This document shows positions 24,774-32,940 of a stretch of 64,000 bases of DNA, one piece after another. The stretch comes from Streptomyces fradiae (lineage in GTDB: Bacteria > Actinomycetota > Actinomycetes > Streptomycetales > Streptomycetaceae). The stretch is from the NCBI RefSeq assembly GCF_041270065.1, contig NZ_CP065958.1:5084001-5148000 (forward strand). Direction: 5' to 3'. Position 1 is the stretch's first letter; each line of letters opens with the position of its first letter. The notes under the pieces are model-generated. The model saw nothing but the letters and a program-made list of their open reading frames with translations, did not search any database and was not told where the DNA came from. The translations under genes and the position numbers were made by a program.

Positions 24774-25481
24774 ATGAACTCCCGCCAGCGCCGCGGCGTG
24801 CTCCTGCTGCTGCTGTCCGTCCTGTGCGCCCTCGGCGTGTTCGCCGGCGTCCTCACGGTCATCAGCGACGTGAACTCCAAGGTCGGGCCCGAGGTGACCG
24901 CGTACCGCGTCAAGGACGACATCGAGCCGTACGCCGCCCTCGGCCCCGGGAACTTCGAGAAGATCACCATGCCGGAGCGCTGGCTGCCCGCCACCGCCGT
25001 CACCGACCTCCGCAGGACCGAGGGCAAGATCGCCGTCACGACCCTCAAGGCCGGCTCCCTGCTGCAGAGCGACATGATCGTCGACCGGCCCGCGCTCGCC
25101 CCCGGCCAGCAGGAACTCGCCATCATGGTCGACGGCGCCACCGGCGTCGCCGGCAAGATCACCCCAGGCGCCTCCGTCAACATCTACGCCACCTTCGCCG
25201 GCGAACGCGGCGGCCCGCCCGACCAGTCCAAGCTGATCGTCGCCGGCGCCAAGGTCCTCGCCATCGGCAAGCTCACCCCCATCGAGAGCCGCGACGACAA
25301 GGCCGGCCGGGCCACCGAGGCCGTGCCGATCACCTTCGCCCTCTCCACCGCCGACACCCAGCGCGTCGCCTACGCCGAGTCCTTCGCCGAACACGTCCGC
25401 CTCGCCCTCGTCGCCCCCGGCGGCGGCAGCAGTGCGCCCGCCCCGGGCGACCGCACGTACACGCTCGACAAGGACAAGTGA
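24774..25481 (+). CDS. cpaB: Flp pilus assembly protein CpaB/RcpC-like (SAF domain)
   Basis: The 235-residue protein has one N-terminal transmembrane helix (about 8-30) and an extracytoplasmic SAF-type domain at about 40-110 (YRVKDDIEPYAALGPGNF, MPERWLPATAV, TTLKAGSLLQSDMI). A CpaB-like second half follows with GVAGKITPGASVNIYATF. In Gram-negative Tad systems this protein helps the outer-membrane channel; here, with no outer membrane, it probably acts in the cell-wall zone. It is 7 bp from the cpaE start, so it is in the same operon. The start is ATG 24774 with GAGG upstream. Confidence 0.85.
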   Translation: MNSRQRRGVLLLLLSVLCALGVFAGVLTVISDVNSKVGPEVTAYRVKDDIEPYAALGPGNFEKITMPERWLPATAVTDLRRTEGKIAVTTLKAGSLLQSDMIVDRPALAPGQQELAIMVDGATGVAGKITPGASVNIYATFAGERGGPPDQSKLIVAGAKVLAIGKLTPIESRDDKAGRATEAVPITFALSTADTQRVAYAESFAEHVRLALVAPGGGSSAPAPGDRTYTLDKDK

Positions 25482-25488
25482 GGCCCGC

Positions 25489-26754
25489 ATGACCACGAGG
25501 ATCCTGCCGGCGGTCGGCGACCCGGACGCGGCCCGCGCCGTCACCACCCTCATCGGCCAGCTGCCCGACGCCGAACCCGCCGGGCCCGTCGCCGACTCCA
25601 CCCAGCTCCTCGACACCCTCGCCCGGCTCGCCGCCCACTCCCTCGACGAGCTCCCCGAGGTCGTCCTCGTCCACGAGCGCATCGGCCCCGTCCCCGCGCT
25701 CGAACTCATCCGCGAGGTCGCCCTCCGCTTCCCCGCCGTCGGCGTCGTCCTCATCACCGCCGACGCCAGCCCCGTGCTGTTCTCCGCCGCCATGGACTCC
25801 GGCGCCCGCGGCCTCGTCACCCTGCCCCTCGGCTACGAGGAGCTCGCCAGCCGCGTCCAGGCCGCCGCCCAGTGGTCCACCGGCGTCCGCCGCCACCTCG
25901 GCGCCGCCGGCCCCGACGCCGCCCTCACCGGCCCCGGCGGCCGGGTCGTCACCGTCAGCGGCGCCAAGGGCGGCGTCGGCACCACCGTCACCGCCGTCCA
26001 CCTCGCCCTCGCCGCCCGCGCCTCCGGCCACACGGTGGCGCTGGTGGACCTGGACCTCCAGGGCGGCGACATCGCCTCGTACCTCGACGTCCAGTTCCGC
26101 CGCTCGGTCGCCGACCTGGCCGCCATCAACGACATCTCGCCGCGGGTGCTTCAGGACGCCGTGTACGTCCACGAGACGGGTCTGTCCTTGCTCCTGGCCC
26201 CGGGGGAGGGCGAGCGGGGCGAGGACGTCACCGACCGCGCCGCCCGCCAGATCGTCCACGCCCTGCGCACCCGCCACGAGGTCGTCGTCGTCGACTGCGG
26301 CACCCATCTCGACTCGGCGGGCGCGGCGGCCGTGGAGACGGCGGACGTCGCCTTGCTGGTGACGACCCCGGACGTCGTCGCCGTACGGGCCGCCAAGCGG
26401 GTCGTACGGATGTGGGACCGGCTCCAGATCCGCAAGCCGGAGGACAGCACCGTCCTGGTCAACCGCCACCAGCGCGCCACCGAGATCCAGCCCCCGCTCG
26501 TCCAGAAGATCACCGGGACGCGGATGGCGGGTGTGGCTGTTCCCGCCGCGTACAAGGAGCTGGCGGCCGTCGTCGACGCGGGCCGCCTGCACGACCTGGA
26601 CGCGCGGTCGAGCGTCAAGCAGGCGCTGTGGGCGCTTGCGGGGGAGCTGGGGTTGGTGAAGGCGGCGGGCGTGGGCGGGCCCAGCAAGGAGCTCGTACGG
26701 GGCGGGGATCGCGGCGCGCTCGGCCTGCGGCGGCGCGGCGGCGGAGGGCGATAG
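25489..26754 (+). CDS. cpaE: CpaE/TadZ-like localisation ATPase
   Basis: The 421-residue protein has a degenerate receiver-like domain at about residues 1-130 that lacks the usual acidic pocket. A MinD/ParA-type ATPase follows at about 145-400: deviant Walker A GAKGGVGTT (about 158-166), LVDLDLQGGDIASYL, and VVVDCG as Walker B. TadZ/CpaE proteins place the pilus machine at a cell site and recruit the secretion ATPase. ATG 25489 is preceded by a GAGG-type site overlapping the cpaB stop. The C-terminal 25 residues are basic and glycine-rich. Confidence 0.88.
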   Translation: MTTRILPAVGDPDAARAVTTLIGQLPDAEPAGPVADSTQLLDTLARLAAHSLDELPEVVLVHERIGPVPALELIREVALRFPAVGVVLITADASPVLFSAAMDSGARGLVTLPLGYEELASRVQAAAQWSTGVRRHLGAAGPDAALTGPGGRVVTVSGAKGGVGTTVTAVHLALAARASGHTVALVDLDLQGGDIASYLDVQFRRSVADLAAINDISPRVLQDAVYVHETGLSLLLAPGEGERGEDVTDRAARQIVHALRTRHEVVVVDCGTHLDSAGAAAVETADVALLVTTPDVVAVRAAKRVVRMWDRLQIRKPEDSTVLVNRHQRATEIQPPLVQKITGTRMAGVAVPAAYKELAAVVDAGRLHDLDARSSVKQALWALAGELGLVKAAGVGGPSKELVRGGDRGALGLRRRGGGGR

Positions 26755-26756
26755 CC

Positions 26757-27128
26757 GTGCGGGTGTGGGGGCGGAGTGACAGCGGCCAGGTGGCGGTCGA
26801 GTTCGTCGGCATGCTGCCGCTGATCCTGCTCACGCTGGTGCTGCTGTGGCAGTGCGTCCTGATCGGCTACACGTACACGCTGGCGGGGAACGCGGCGGAC
26901 GAGGCGGCGCGGGCGGCGGCGGTCGACGGCGACTGCGAGGGAGCGGCGCGGCGGCACGTGGAGGGCGCGTGGGCGTCGGGTGCGAGTGTCGACTGCGGGG
27001 TTCCGTCGGGCGGGATGGTCACGGTGACGGTCACGCTCCGCACCCCCGTGCTGTTCCCCGGCTCGATCACCTTCCCGTGGCGGGTCGACGGGAAGGCGGC
27101 GGCGGTGTGGGAGGGGAAGGACCGATGA
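26757..27128 (+). CDS. tadE: TadE-like pseudopilin 1
   Basis: The 123-residue protein starts at GTG 26757. A class III prepilin-type signal, SG/QVAVEF, has Glu at +5 and an aromatic residue at +6 after the glycine, followed by a roughly 22-residue hydrophobic helix (GMLPLILLTLVLLWQCVLIG). The rest is a small extracytoplasmic domain with two cysteines (residues ~62 and ~81) able to form a disulfide. It is presumably processed by a prepilin peptidase (candidate at 40283). Its stop overlaps the next start (ATGA). Confidence 0.82.
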   Translation: MRVWGRSDSGQVAVEFVGMLPLILLTLVLLWQCVLIGYTYTLAGNAADEAARAAAVDGDCEGAARRHVEGAWASGASVDCGVPSGGMVTVTVTLRTPVLFPGSITFPWRVDGKAAAVWEGKDR

Positions 27129-27508
27129 AACGCTTCCGAAGGCGCGACCGCGGTTCGGTGGCCATCGAGTACCTGGGCTTTCTGCCGATCCTGCTGATCG
27201 TCGGCCTGGCGGGCATCCAGCTCGGCCTCGTCGCGTACGCGGCCCAGCAGGCGGGCACGGGGGCGCGGGCGGCGGCGCGGGCGGCGAGCGTGGACGACCC
27301 CGACTCCGTACCGAGGCCGAGGGCGGCCGCGGACGCGTCCATGAGCGACTGGATCGTCGAGCACAGGTCGTTCAGCTCCTCGGGAGAGGGCAGCTACAGC
27401 GTCACCGTCCGGGTCCCCGGCCTCATCCCCTTCCTGGGCCCGTTCAGGGTGACCAGGACCGCCACCATGCCCGTCCCCGACTCCGCATCCGAGGAGGAGC
27501 GCCCATGA
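27125..27508 (+). CDS. tadF: TadE/TadF-like pseudopilin 2
   Basis: The 127-residue protein has a basic leader (MKRFRRRDRG), then G/SVAIEY with Glu +5 and Tyr +6 and a hydrophobic helix (LGFLPILLIVGLAGIQLGLVAY). A small mixed domain ends in an acidic tail. It is the second minor pilin-like protein, coupled on both sides by ATGA overlaps (27125 and 27505). In Tad systems two TadE/F proteins are needed for pilus assembly. TadE and TadF cannot be told apart by eye. Confidence 0.8.
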   Translation: MKRFRRRDRGSVAIEYLGFLPILLIVGLAGIQLGLVAYAAQQAGTGARAAARAASVDDPDSVPRPRAAADASMSDWIVEHRSFSSSGEGSYSVTVRVPGLIPFLGPFRVTRTATMPVPDSASEEERP

Positions 27509-28854
27509 GCCTGCGGTCCCGCATCCACACCCCCGAGGAGAACCGGTCCGGCGGCGCCGCCGGACGGGAGGACGGACATCTCGTCGCCGCGTTCCGCGCG
27601 AAGCTCCTGGAGGAGATCGACCTCACCGAGATGTCCGCGCTCGCCGCCGCCGAGCGCCGGGCCCGGCTCGAACGCGTCCTCGGCCACATCATCAGCCGCG
27701 AGGGCCCGGTGCTCTCCACCGCCGAGCGCGCCCAGTTGATCCGCCGCGTCGTCGACGAGGCCCTCGGCCTCGGCGTGCTCGAACCGCTCCTCGAAGACGC
27801 CTCCATCACCGAGATCATGGTCAACGGCCCCGACCAGATCTACATCGAGCGGGCGGGCCGGGTGGAGCTGCTCCCGCTGCGGTTCGCGTCCCACGAGCAG
27901 CTGATGCAGACCATCGAGCGGATCGTGTCGACCGTCAACCGACGGGTCGACGAGTCGAATCCGATGGTGGACGCGCGGCTGCCGTCCGGCGAGCGCGTCA
28001 ACGTGATCATTCCGCCGCTGTCGCTCACCGGCGCCACGCTCACCATTCGCCGCTTCCCGCGCGCGTACACGCTGCACGAGATGATCGGTCTCGGCTCGCT
28101 CGACGAGCAGATGCTGCTCCTGCTGTCAGGACTCGTCCAGGCCAAGTTCAACATCATCGTCTCCGGCGCCACCGGCACCGGTAAGACGACCCTCCTCAAC
28201 GCCCTGTCCGGGCTCATCCCCGACGGCGAGCGGGTCATCACCATCGAGGACTCGGCCGAGCTGCAGCTCCAGCAGTCCCACGTCATCCGCCTGGAGGCCC
28301 GGCCGCCCAACATCGAGGGCCGCGGCCAGGTCACCATCCGCGACCTCGTGCGCAACTCCCTGCGCATGCGCCCCGACCGTATCGTCGTCGGCGAGGTCCG
28401 CGGCGGCGAGACGCTCGACATGCTGCAGGCCATGTCCACCGGCCACGACGGCTCCCTCGCCACAGTCCACGCCAACTCCGCCGAGGACGCGCTCATGCGC
28501 CTCCAGACCCTCGCCTCGATGTCCGAGGTGAAGGTGCCGTTCGAGGCGCTGCGCGACCAGATCAACAGCGCCGTCGACATCCTCGTCCAGCTCACCCGCC
28601 ACCCCGACGGCACCCGCCGCGTCACCGAGATCGCGGTCCTCGCCTCGCACGGCCGCGAGGGCTACCTCCTCGCCACCGTGTGCCGCTTCGACGCCCAGCC
28701 GATCGGCGCCGACGGCCGGGTGCACGGCCGCTTCTCGTACCACCCGCTGCCGCGCCGGGTCGCCGACCGGCTCTACATGGCGGGCCAGCCCATCCCCCAG
28801 GCCTTCGGCGTGGCCGCGACCGACGCGCAACTCGCCACGCGAGAAGCCACGTAG
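27505..28854 (+). CDS. tadA: TadA/CpaF secretion ATPase
   Basis: The 449-residue hexameric ATPase of the type II/IV secretion superfamily powers pilin polymerisation. The N-terminal domain contains LGVLEPLLEDASITEIMVNGPDQIYIE at about residues 92-118. The C-terminal motor has Walker A GATGTGKTTLLNAL (about 220-233), the Asp box ITIEDSAELQL, Walker B-type RPDRIVVGEVRGGE and the His box GHDGSLATVHANS. All catalytic motifs are intact. It is coupled to the upstream pseudopilin (ATGA) and has a 27-bp gap to tadB. Confidence 0.95.
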   Translation: MSLRSRIHTPEENRSGGAAGREDGHLVAAFRAKLLEEIDLTEMSALAAAERRARLERVLGHIISREGPVLSTAERAQLIRRVVDEALGLGVLEPLLEDASITEIMVNGPDQIYIERAGRVELLPLRFASHEQLMQTIERIVSTVNRRVDESNPMVDARLPSGERVNVIIPPLSLTGATLTIRRFPRAYTLHEMIGLGSLDEQMLLLLSGLVQAKFNIIVSGATGTGKTTLLNALSGLIPDGERVITIEDSAELQLQQSHVIRLEARPPNIEGRGQVTIRDLVRNSLRMRPDRIVVGEVRGGETLDMLQAMSTGHDGSLATVHANSAEDALMRLQTLASMSEVKVPFEALRDQINSAVDILVQLTRHPDGTRRVTEIAVLASHGREGYLLATVCRFDAQPIGADGRVHGRFSYHPLPRRVADRLYMAGQPIPQAFGVAATDAQLATREAT

Positions 28855-28881
28855 CCACGTAGGGAAGGAAGTAGAAGGACG

Positions 28882-29838
28882 ATGACCCTGACCTCGACCC
28901 CGACCCTGCTGACCGTCGGCGCCGCACTCGTGTGCGCTGTCCTGGCCGTGGCCGGAATCCAGCTGTACGCGAGCGGCGCCGCCCAGCGTTCCGCGCTCAT
29001 CGCGCGCCTCTCGCAGAACGCGGGCGAGACGGGCGACCCCGGCGGCCGGCGCAGGCGCCCGTTCCGCGGCGTCGACCGGCGGGTGCGCCGCACCGCGCTG
29101 GGCCGCAAGCTGGAGCTCCGTATCTCCGCCACCGGACTCGACGTCACACCGGGCGAGTTCGTCGTCGCCATGGCCGTGACCGTCGCCGCGCTGTGGGCGA
29201 CCGGGCAGGCCCTGCTGTCGCCGTTCTTCGGGCCGATCTGCGGCTTCCTCGGGGTGTGGGTGGCGATGGGCTTCCTCAACTGGCAGCGGCAGAAGCGGAT
29301 CGAGAAGTTCATCAACCAGCTCCCCGAGCTCTCCCGCATCCTCGCCAACGCCACCCAGGCCGGCCTCGCCCTGCGCATGGCGCTCTCGCTCGCCGCCGAC
29401 GAGATGGACGCGCCGGCCGGCGACGAACTGGAGAAGGTCGCCCAGCAGCTCGCCGTCGGCACCTCCATCGACGACGCCCTCGGCGAACTCGCCGAACGCC
29501 TCCCGTCCCGCGAACTCGTCGTCCTCGTCACGACCCTGGTCCTCGCCAACCGGGCCGGCGGCACCGTCGTCTCCTCGCTGCGCAACCTCACCGAGACGCT
29601 GGAGGAGCGGAAGGAGACCCGGCGCGAGGTGCGCACGCAGCTGTCGCAGGTGAGCATGACGGCGTACGCGGTCCCCGTCATCGGCGTCGGCTCGCTGCTG
29701 CTCATCGACAACATGCAGCCCGGCGCCCTCGACCGGATGACCGGCTCGGGCCTTGGACAGCTGGCGGTGGTGCTGGCGTTCGGCCTGTACGTGGTCGGCT
29801 TCGTCGTGATCCGCCGCTTCGCGAAGATCGACGTGTAG
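28882..29838 (+). CDS. tadB: TadB-like pilus assembly inner-membrane protein (type II secretion F domain)
   Basis: The 318-residue protein has an N-terminal hydrophobic segment (about 12-35), a cytoplasmic GspF-type helical domain at about 155-280 (LPELSRILANATQAGLALRMALSLAADEM) and two C-terminal transmembrane segments. It forms the membrane platform with TadC on which TadA acts. Coding is strong, and the gene follows tadA by 27 bp with AAGGA-type Shine-Dalgarno bases. Confidence 0.88.
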   Translation: MTLTSTPTLLTVGAALVCAVLAVAGIQLYASGAAQRSALIARLSQNAGETGDPGGRRRRPFRGVDRRVRRTALGRKLELRISATGLDVTPGEFVVAMAVTVAALWATGQALLSPFFGPICGFLGVWVAMGFLNWQRQKRIEKFINQLPELSRILANATQAGLALRMALSLAADEMDAPAGDELEKVAQQLAVGTSIDDALGELAERLPSRELVVLVTTLVLANRAGGTVVSSLRNLTETLEERKETRREVRTQLSQVSMTAYAVPVIGVGSLLLIDNMQPGALDRMTGSGLGQLAVVLAFGLYVVGFVVIRRFAKIDV

Positions 29839-29855
29839 GGACAGGGACAAGGACT

Positions 29856-30743
29856 GTGGATCTTCTCCTGGCCCTCCTCGGGGGCCTCTCCGTGGCCGGC
29901 GCCGCCTACGGCATCCGCCTCTACCGCGCCGACGCCAAACTCCCGACCGACCTCCAGCTCGCCCTGGAGGTCGGCGCCACCCGCACCGGCGCCGTCGACT
30001 CCGTCGTCGACCGCCTCGGCATGCGCTGGTCCCCGGCCGTCCTCCGGCTCATGGGCCCCAAGCGGGTCAACTCCGTCCGCCGCCGGATCGACCTCGCCGG
30101 AAACCCGGGCGGCCTCACCATCGACCGTTACGGGGCGCGGCGCGCCGTCTACGGCTTCCTGGGCGTCCTCGGCGGCCTGCTCATGCTGAGCAGGGGGTCC
30201 TTCCTGGTCGCCCTGCTGCTCTTCGCCTTCGGCGCCTTCTGGACCGAGGTCGGCATCTGGTCCGCCGTCCGCATCCGCAAGGACCAGATCGAGCGGACGC
30301 TGCCCGACTTCCTGGATGTGCTCGCGGTCGTGGTGTCGGCCGGCCTCGGATTCCGCCAGGCCCTGGAACGGGTCGCCGACAAGTACGAGGGCCCCTGGGC
30401 CGACGAACTCCGCATCACCCTCCGCCAGATGGACATGGGCGTCAGCCGCCGCGACGCCTTCGACGAACTGCGGCGACGCAACGACTCCGAACAGGTCGCC
30501 CAGTTCGTGACGGCGTTGCAGCAGGGCGAGGAGCTGGGCGCGCCCATCGTCGACACGCTGATCCAGATCGCCAACGACATGCGCAGGACCGACGCCCAGA
30601 ACGCGCGCCGCAAGGCCGCGAAGGCCGTGCCCAAGGCCACGATGGTGATCACCACCCTGATGGTCCCGGCCACGATGATCCTGCTCGGCGCGGGCCTGTT
30701 CCTGGGCACCGGCACCGACTTCGGCTCGATCACGGGCGAGTGA
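29856..30743 (+). CDS. tadC: TadC-like pilus assembly inner-membrane protein (type II secretion F domain)
   Basis: The 295-residue protein starts at GTG 29856 after GGGACAAGGA, 17 bp beyond the tadB stop. It has an N-terminal helix (about 2-20), two more hydrophobic segments (about 95-130), a GspF domain (LPDFLDVLAVVVSAGLGFRQALERV at about 150) and a terminal helix (TMVITTLMVPATMILLGAGLFLG). It is the partner of TadB in the export platform. It is followed 1 bp later by the LuxR regulator gene. Confidence 0.88.
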   Translation: MDLLLALLGGLSVAGAAYGIRLYRADAKLPTDLQLALEVGATRTGAVDSVVDRLGMRWSPAVLRLMGPKRVNSVRRRIDLAGNPGGLTIDRYGARRAVYGFLGVLGGLLMLSRGSFLVALLLFAFGAFWTEVGIWSAVRIRKDQIERTLPDFLDVLAVVVSAGLGFRQALERVADKYEGPWADELRITLRQMDMGVSRRDAFDELRRRNDSEQVAQFVTALQQGEELGAPIVDTLIQIANDMRRTDAQNARRKAAKAVPKATMVITTLMVPATMILLGAGLFLGTGTDFGSITGE

Positions 30744-30744
30744 C

Positions 30745-31299
30745 ATGCGGACGCTGAAGATTCTGGTGGTGGCCGCGAACCCGGTCGTACGGGCGGGCCT
30801 GACGGTGCTGTTGGGCGCGTGCCCGGACATGGAGGTGGTGGGGGAGGGCGCGGGCGCGGACCTCGTGGTGGTCGACGGGGACGCGGAGGCGGTGGAGCGG
30901 TTGTCGGCGCTGGCGCCGGTGCTGCTGCTGACGCACGAGCCGGTGGGGGACGGGGCGTTCGGGGCGGCAGCGGGGCGGCTGGTCCACGGCCGCTTCGACG
31001 TGGCGGAGCTCGTACGGACGGTGCGTGCGACTGCACATGCTGGCGTGAGGTCAACTCTGGGGAATATACTGCACTTCAGAAATCCAGCTTCGCGAGTGCA
31101 ACGTTTCGGTCTGAGTGCGAGGGAGGTGGAGGTCATGGACCTGATCGCAACCGGCCTGACCAACCAGCAGATCGCCACTACCTGCTCCATCTCCGAAAAG
31201 ACCGTCAAGAACCACATCAACCGCATCTTCGCCAAACTCCACAGCACCACCCGCGGCGAAGCCATCGCCTCCTGGCTCGGCACGAGGACCGCGTCATGA
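30745..31299 (+). CDS. LuxR/NarL-type regulator with degenerate receiver domain, in the Tad operon
   Basis: The 184-residue protein starts at ATG 30745, next to the tadC stop. Residues 1-100 resemble a NarL receiver, but the acidic pair (normally VVDDHPVVR) reads VVAANPVVR, so the metal pocket is lost even though one Asp remains in VVVDGDA. Residues ~120-184 are an intact LuxR helix-turn-helix (LSAREVEVMDLIATGLTNQQIA, SEKTVKNHINRIFAKL). Its activity is probably phosphorylation-independent. It is a likely local regulator of the pilin and downstream genes, because it lies directly before the pilin gene's own promoter region. Confidence 0.88.
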   Translation: MRTLKILVVAANPVVRAGLTVLLGACPDMEVVGEGAGADLVVVDGDAEAVERLSALAPVLLLTHEPVGDGAFGAAAGRLVHGRFDVAELVRTVRATAHAGVRSTLGNILHFRNPASRVQRFGLSAREVEVMDLIATGLTNQQIATTCSISEKTVKNHINRIFAKLHSTTRGEAIASWLGTRTAS

Positions 31300-31376
31300 G
31301 CCCGGCGGCGCCTCGGGCGCTGACTACCCAGGGTGATTGGGCCTACGGACCCTGTGATCCCCCCACCCGAACGGCG

Positions 31377-31405
31377 TACCCTGCCCGAGTCGCCGGACTC
31401 GGAGG
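31377..31405 (+). promoter_or_regulatory. Pilin gene leader: -10-like hexamer and hairpin touching the ribosome binding site
   Basis: A TACCCT hexamer (31377-31382) is followed by a perfect 7-bp hairpin, CCGAGTC/GACTCGG with a GCCG loop (31385-31402), whose 3' arm runs into the GGAGGGG ribosome binding site. It could stabilise the pilin mRNA or limit its translation. Confidence 0.45.
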
Positions 31406-31413
31406 GGAACACG

Positions 31414-31659
31414 ATGAACGAGGCGCTGCTGAGGGCCCTGACCAAGGCCAAGGTGCACGGGGCGAGTTGGGGCGAACGCCGAGCTGCGGCGCGGCGGGAC
31501 CGCGACCGCGACCGGGGGCAGACGGCGGTGGAGTACCTGGGGATCATCGTTGTGGTGGTGGCGATCGTGATCGCGATCTCGGGGACGGACATCGGACAGA
31601 GCATCAGGAACGCCATCTCCCGGAAGATCGCCAGCCTCACCGGAGGCGGGGGGAGCTGA
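31414..31659 (+). CDS. Flp-type major pilin
   Basis: The 81-residue protein has a long basic leader of about 34 residues (RRAAARRDRDRDRG). The Flp signature G/QTAVEYLGIIVVVVAIVIAI follows, with Glu +5 and Tyr +6, and a short C-terminal tail ending in a run of Gly. The mature form would be about 46 residues, typical of Flp pilins. ATG 31414 has GGAGGGG 6 nt upstream. Cleavage is expected after the glycine by an A24-family peptidase. Calling it the major pilin rests on size and motif. Confidence 0.85.
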   Translation: MNEALLRALTKAKVHGASWGERRAAARRDRDRDRGQTAVEYLGIIVVVVAIVIAISGTDIGQSIRNAISRKIASLTGGGGS

Positions 31660-32324
31660 GGCATCCCCGATCGGGCGACTCAGGACAAGCTTTCCCCGTA
31701 TACATCACGGTGATCGGCGGCCTGCTGTTCCTCGCGTTCGTCTACTTCGTCGTGGCACAAGCGTCAGTCCTGCGCAGCGGAGGGCAGACCGCAGCTGACG
31801 CCGCCGCACTTGCTGCGGCCCAGGACGCCCGCAGACAACTACGCGAGGGATGGCGTGAGGTGATCCTCGACCCGGATTCCTGGGGCGGATTCCTCCAAGG
31901 CAGGGGATACGACAGAGGCGCGGCCTGCGAGCGGGCAGCGCAGTACGCCCATGACAACGACGCCGAGATGTCCGACGCGGATTGCTCCGACCAGCCATCA
32001 GGCGACGGAATCGAGTTCCGCGTGCACATCAGCACCAGCGGCACCGTGGGCAAGTCGATCGTGCCGAACAGTGACCGGAGTGCAGAAGCGACCGCCACTG
32101 CCATCCTGGAACCCCGCTGCTTCTTCGATGCCCCAGAGCCGACGCCCCCGCCCACCACGCCCGCACCGACCGGCTCGGCCACGCCCGAACCGACTCCCAC
32201 ACCGAGCCCCGAACCGGAACCGATCACCGGCCTCGTCTGCGACGGCGTCGAGTGGACGATCGACCCGGAAGACCCGCAGCTGCCCGGCGCCGCTGATCTC
32301 TTTTCCGTCCGACTGGTCGACTGA
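31656..32324 (+). CDS. TadG-like pilus assembly protein with apparent CTG start
   Basis: The frame encodes a roughly 222-residue protein: a short N-terminus (RHPRSGDSGQAFP), one transmembrane helix (about residues 16-36), a QTAADAAALAAAQDAR segment typical of TadG-like proteins, a Cys-containing extracytoplasmic domain and a Pro/Thr-rich stalk. No ATG, GTG or TTG exists at a sensible position. The best start is CTG at 31656, which overlaps the pilin stop (CTGA) with GGAGG 9 nt upstream at 31642-31646. That gives an N-terminus of the length seen in relatives. The start is inferred; the coding frame is well supported. Confidence 0.75.
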   Translation: MRHPRSGDSGQAFPVYITVIGGLLFLAFVYFVVAQASVLRSGGQTAADAAALAAAQDARRQLREGWREVILDPDSWGGFLQGRGYDRGAACERAAQYAHDNDAEMSDADCSDQPSGDGIEFRVHISTSGTVGKSIVPNSDRSAEATATAILEPRCFFDAPEPTPPPTTPAPTGSATPEPTPTPSPEPEPITGLVCDGVEWTIDPEDPQLPGAADLFSVRLVD

Positions 32325-32346
32325 CGAGCGAAGGACCCTGTTTCCC

Positions 32347-32931
32347 ATGAGTGTGCGGTACGCGAAGAAGACCGGCAGAGGAGTGGTCGCCGCGGTCATG
32401 GCGGCGGGGCTGCTGCTCGGACTCGCCGGCTGCGGAAGCGGCGAGGAGAAGCCGCCCGAGGGCAAGGGGGCGCCCACCACCTCCGCTCCGAAGAAGACCG
32501 GTGGGAACCCCCAGCCGCAGTCCGAGGAGCCGTCCGAACCCATCGCCGTGCTGAAGGGCCAGGAAGGGCTCGAACTGGTCGTCTCCTCCGCCAAGCGCGA
32601 TCAGGGCGGCTTCGTCACCGTCAGCGGCAAGCTGACGAACGCGGGGAGCGACGTGGCCGTCATCCCTGCCCAGGTCGGCGGCAACGAGACCGAGATCATC
32701 AAGCACGGCATCTCACTAGGCGGCGCCACCCTCGTCGACTCTGTTGGCAAGAAGCGCTACTACGTCCTTCGCGACACGGACGGCCGCCCCCTTACGACGA
32801 CTGGTTTCGACAGCTTGGCGCCAGGAGCTTCGTCCCCGGTATTCATGCAGTTCCCCGCCCCGCCCGCCACCACCACCGAGGTCTCGCTCCAGCTCCCCAC
32901 CTTCACCCCCGCCACCATCAAACTCTCCTGA
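32347..32931 (+). CDS. Lipoprotein of the Tad cluster
   Basis: The 194-residue precursor starts at ATG 32347. A basic start, hydrophobic core and lipobox LAGC (Cys near residue 29) predict membrane anchoring outside the cell. A Pro/Lys/Glu linker at about 35-65 leads to a beta-sandwich-like domain (LELVVSSAKRDQGGFVTVSGKLTN, PVFMQFPAPP) resembling DUF4352-type or Ig-like lipoproteins. It lies between the TadG-like and OmpA-domain genes in the same direction and may help hold pilus parts in the wall. The function is unknown. Confidence 0.78.
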   Translation: MSVRYAKKTGRGVVAAVMAAGLLLGLAGCGSGEEKPPEGKGAPTTSAPKKTGGNPQPQSEEPSEPIAVLKGQEGLELVVSSAKRDQGGFVTVSGKLTNAGSDVAVIPAQVGGNETEIIKHGISLGGATLVDSVGKKRYYVLRDTDGRPLTTTGFDSLAPGASSPVFMQFPAPPATTTEVSLQLPTFTPATIKLS

Positions 32932-32940
32932 GGCGCAGTC

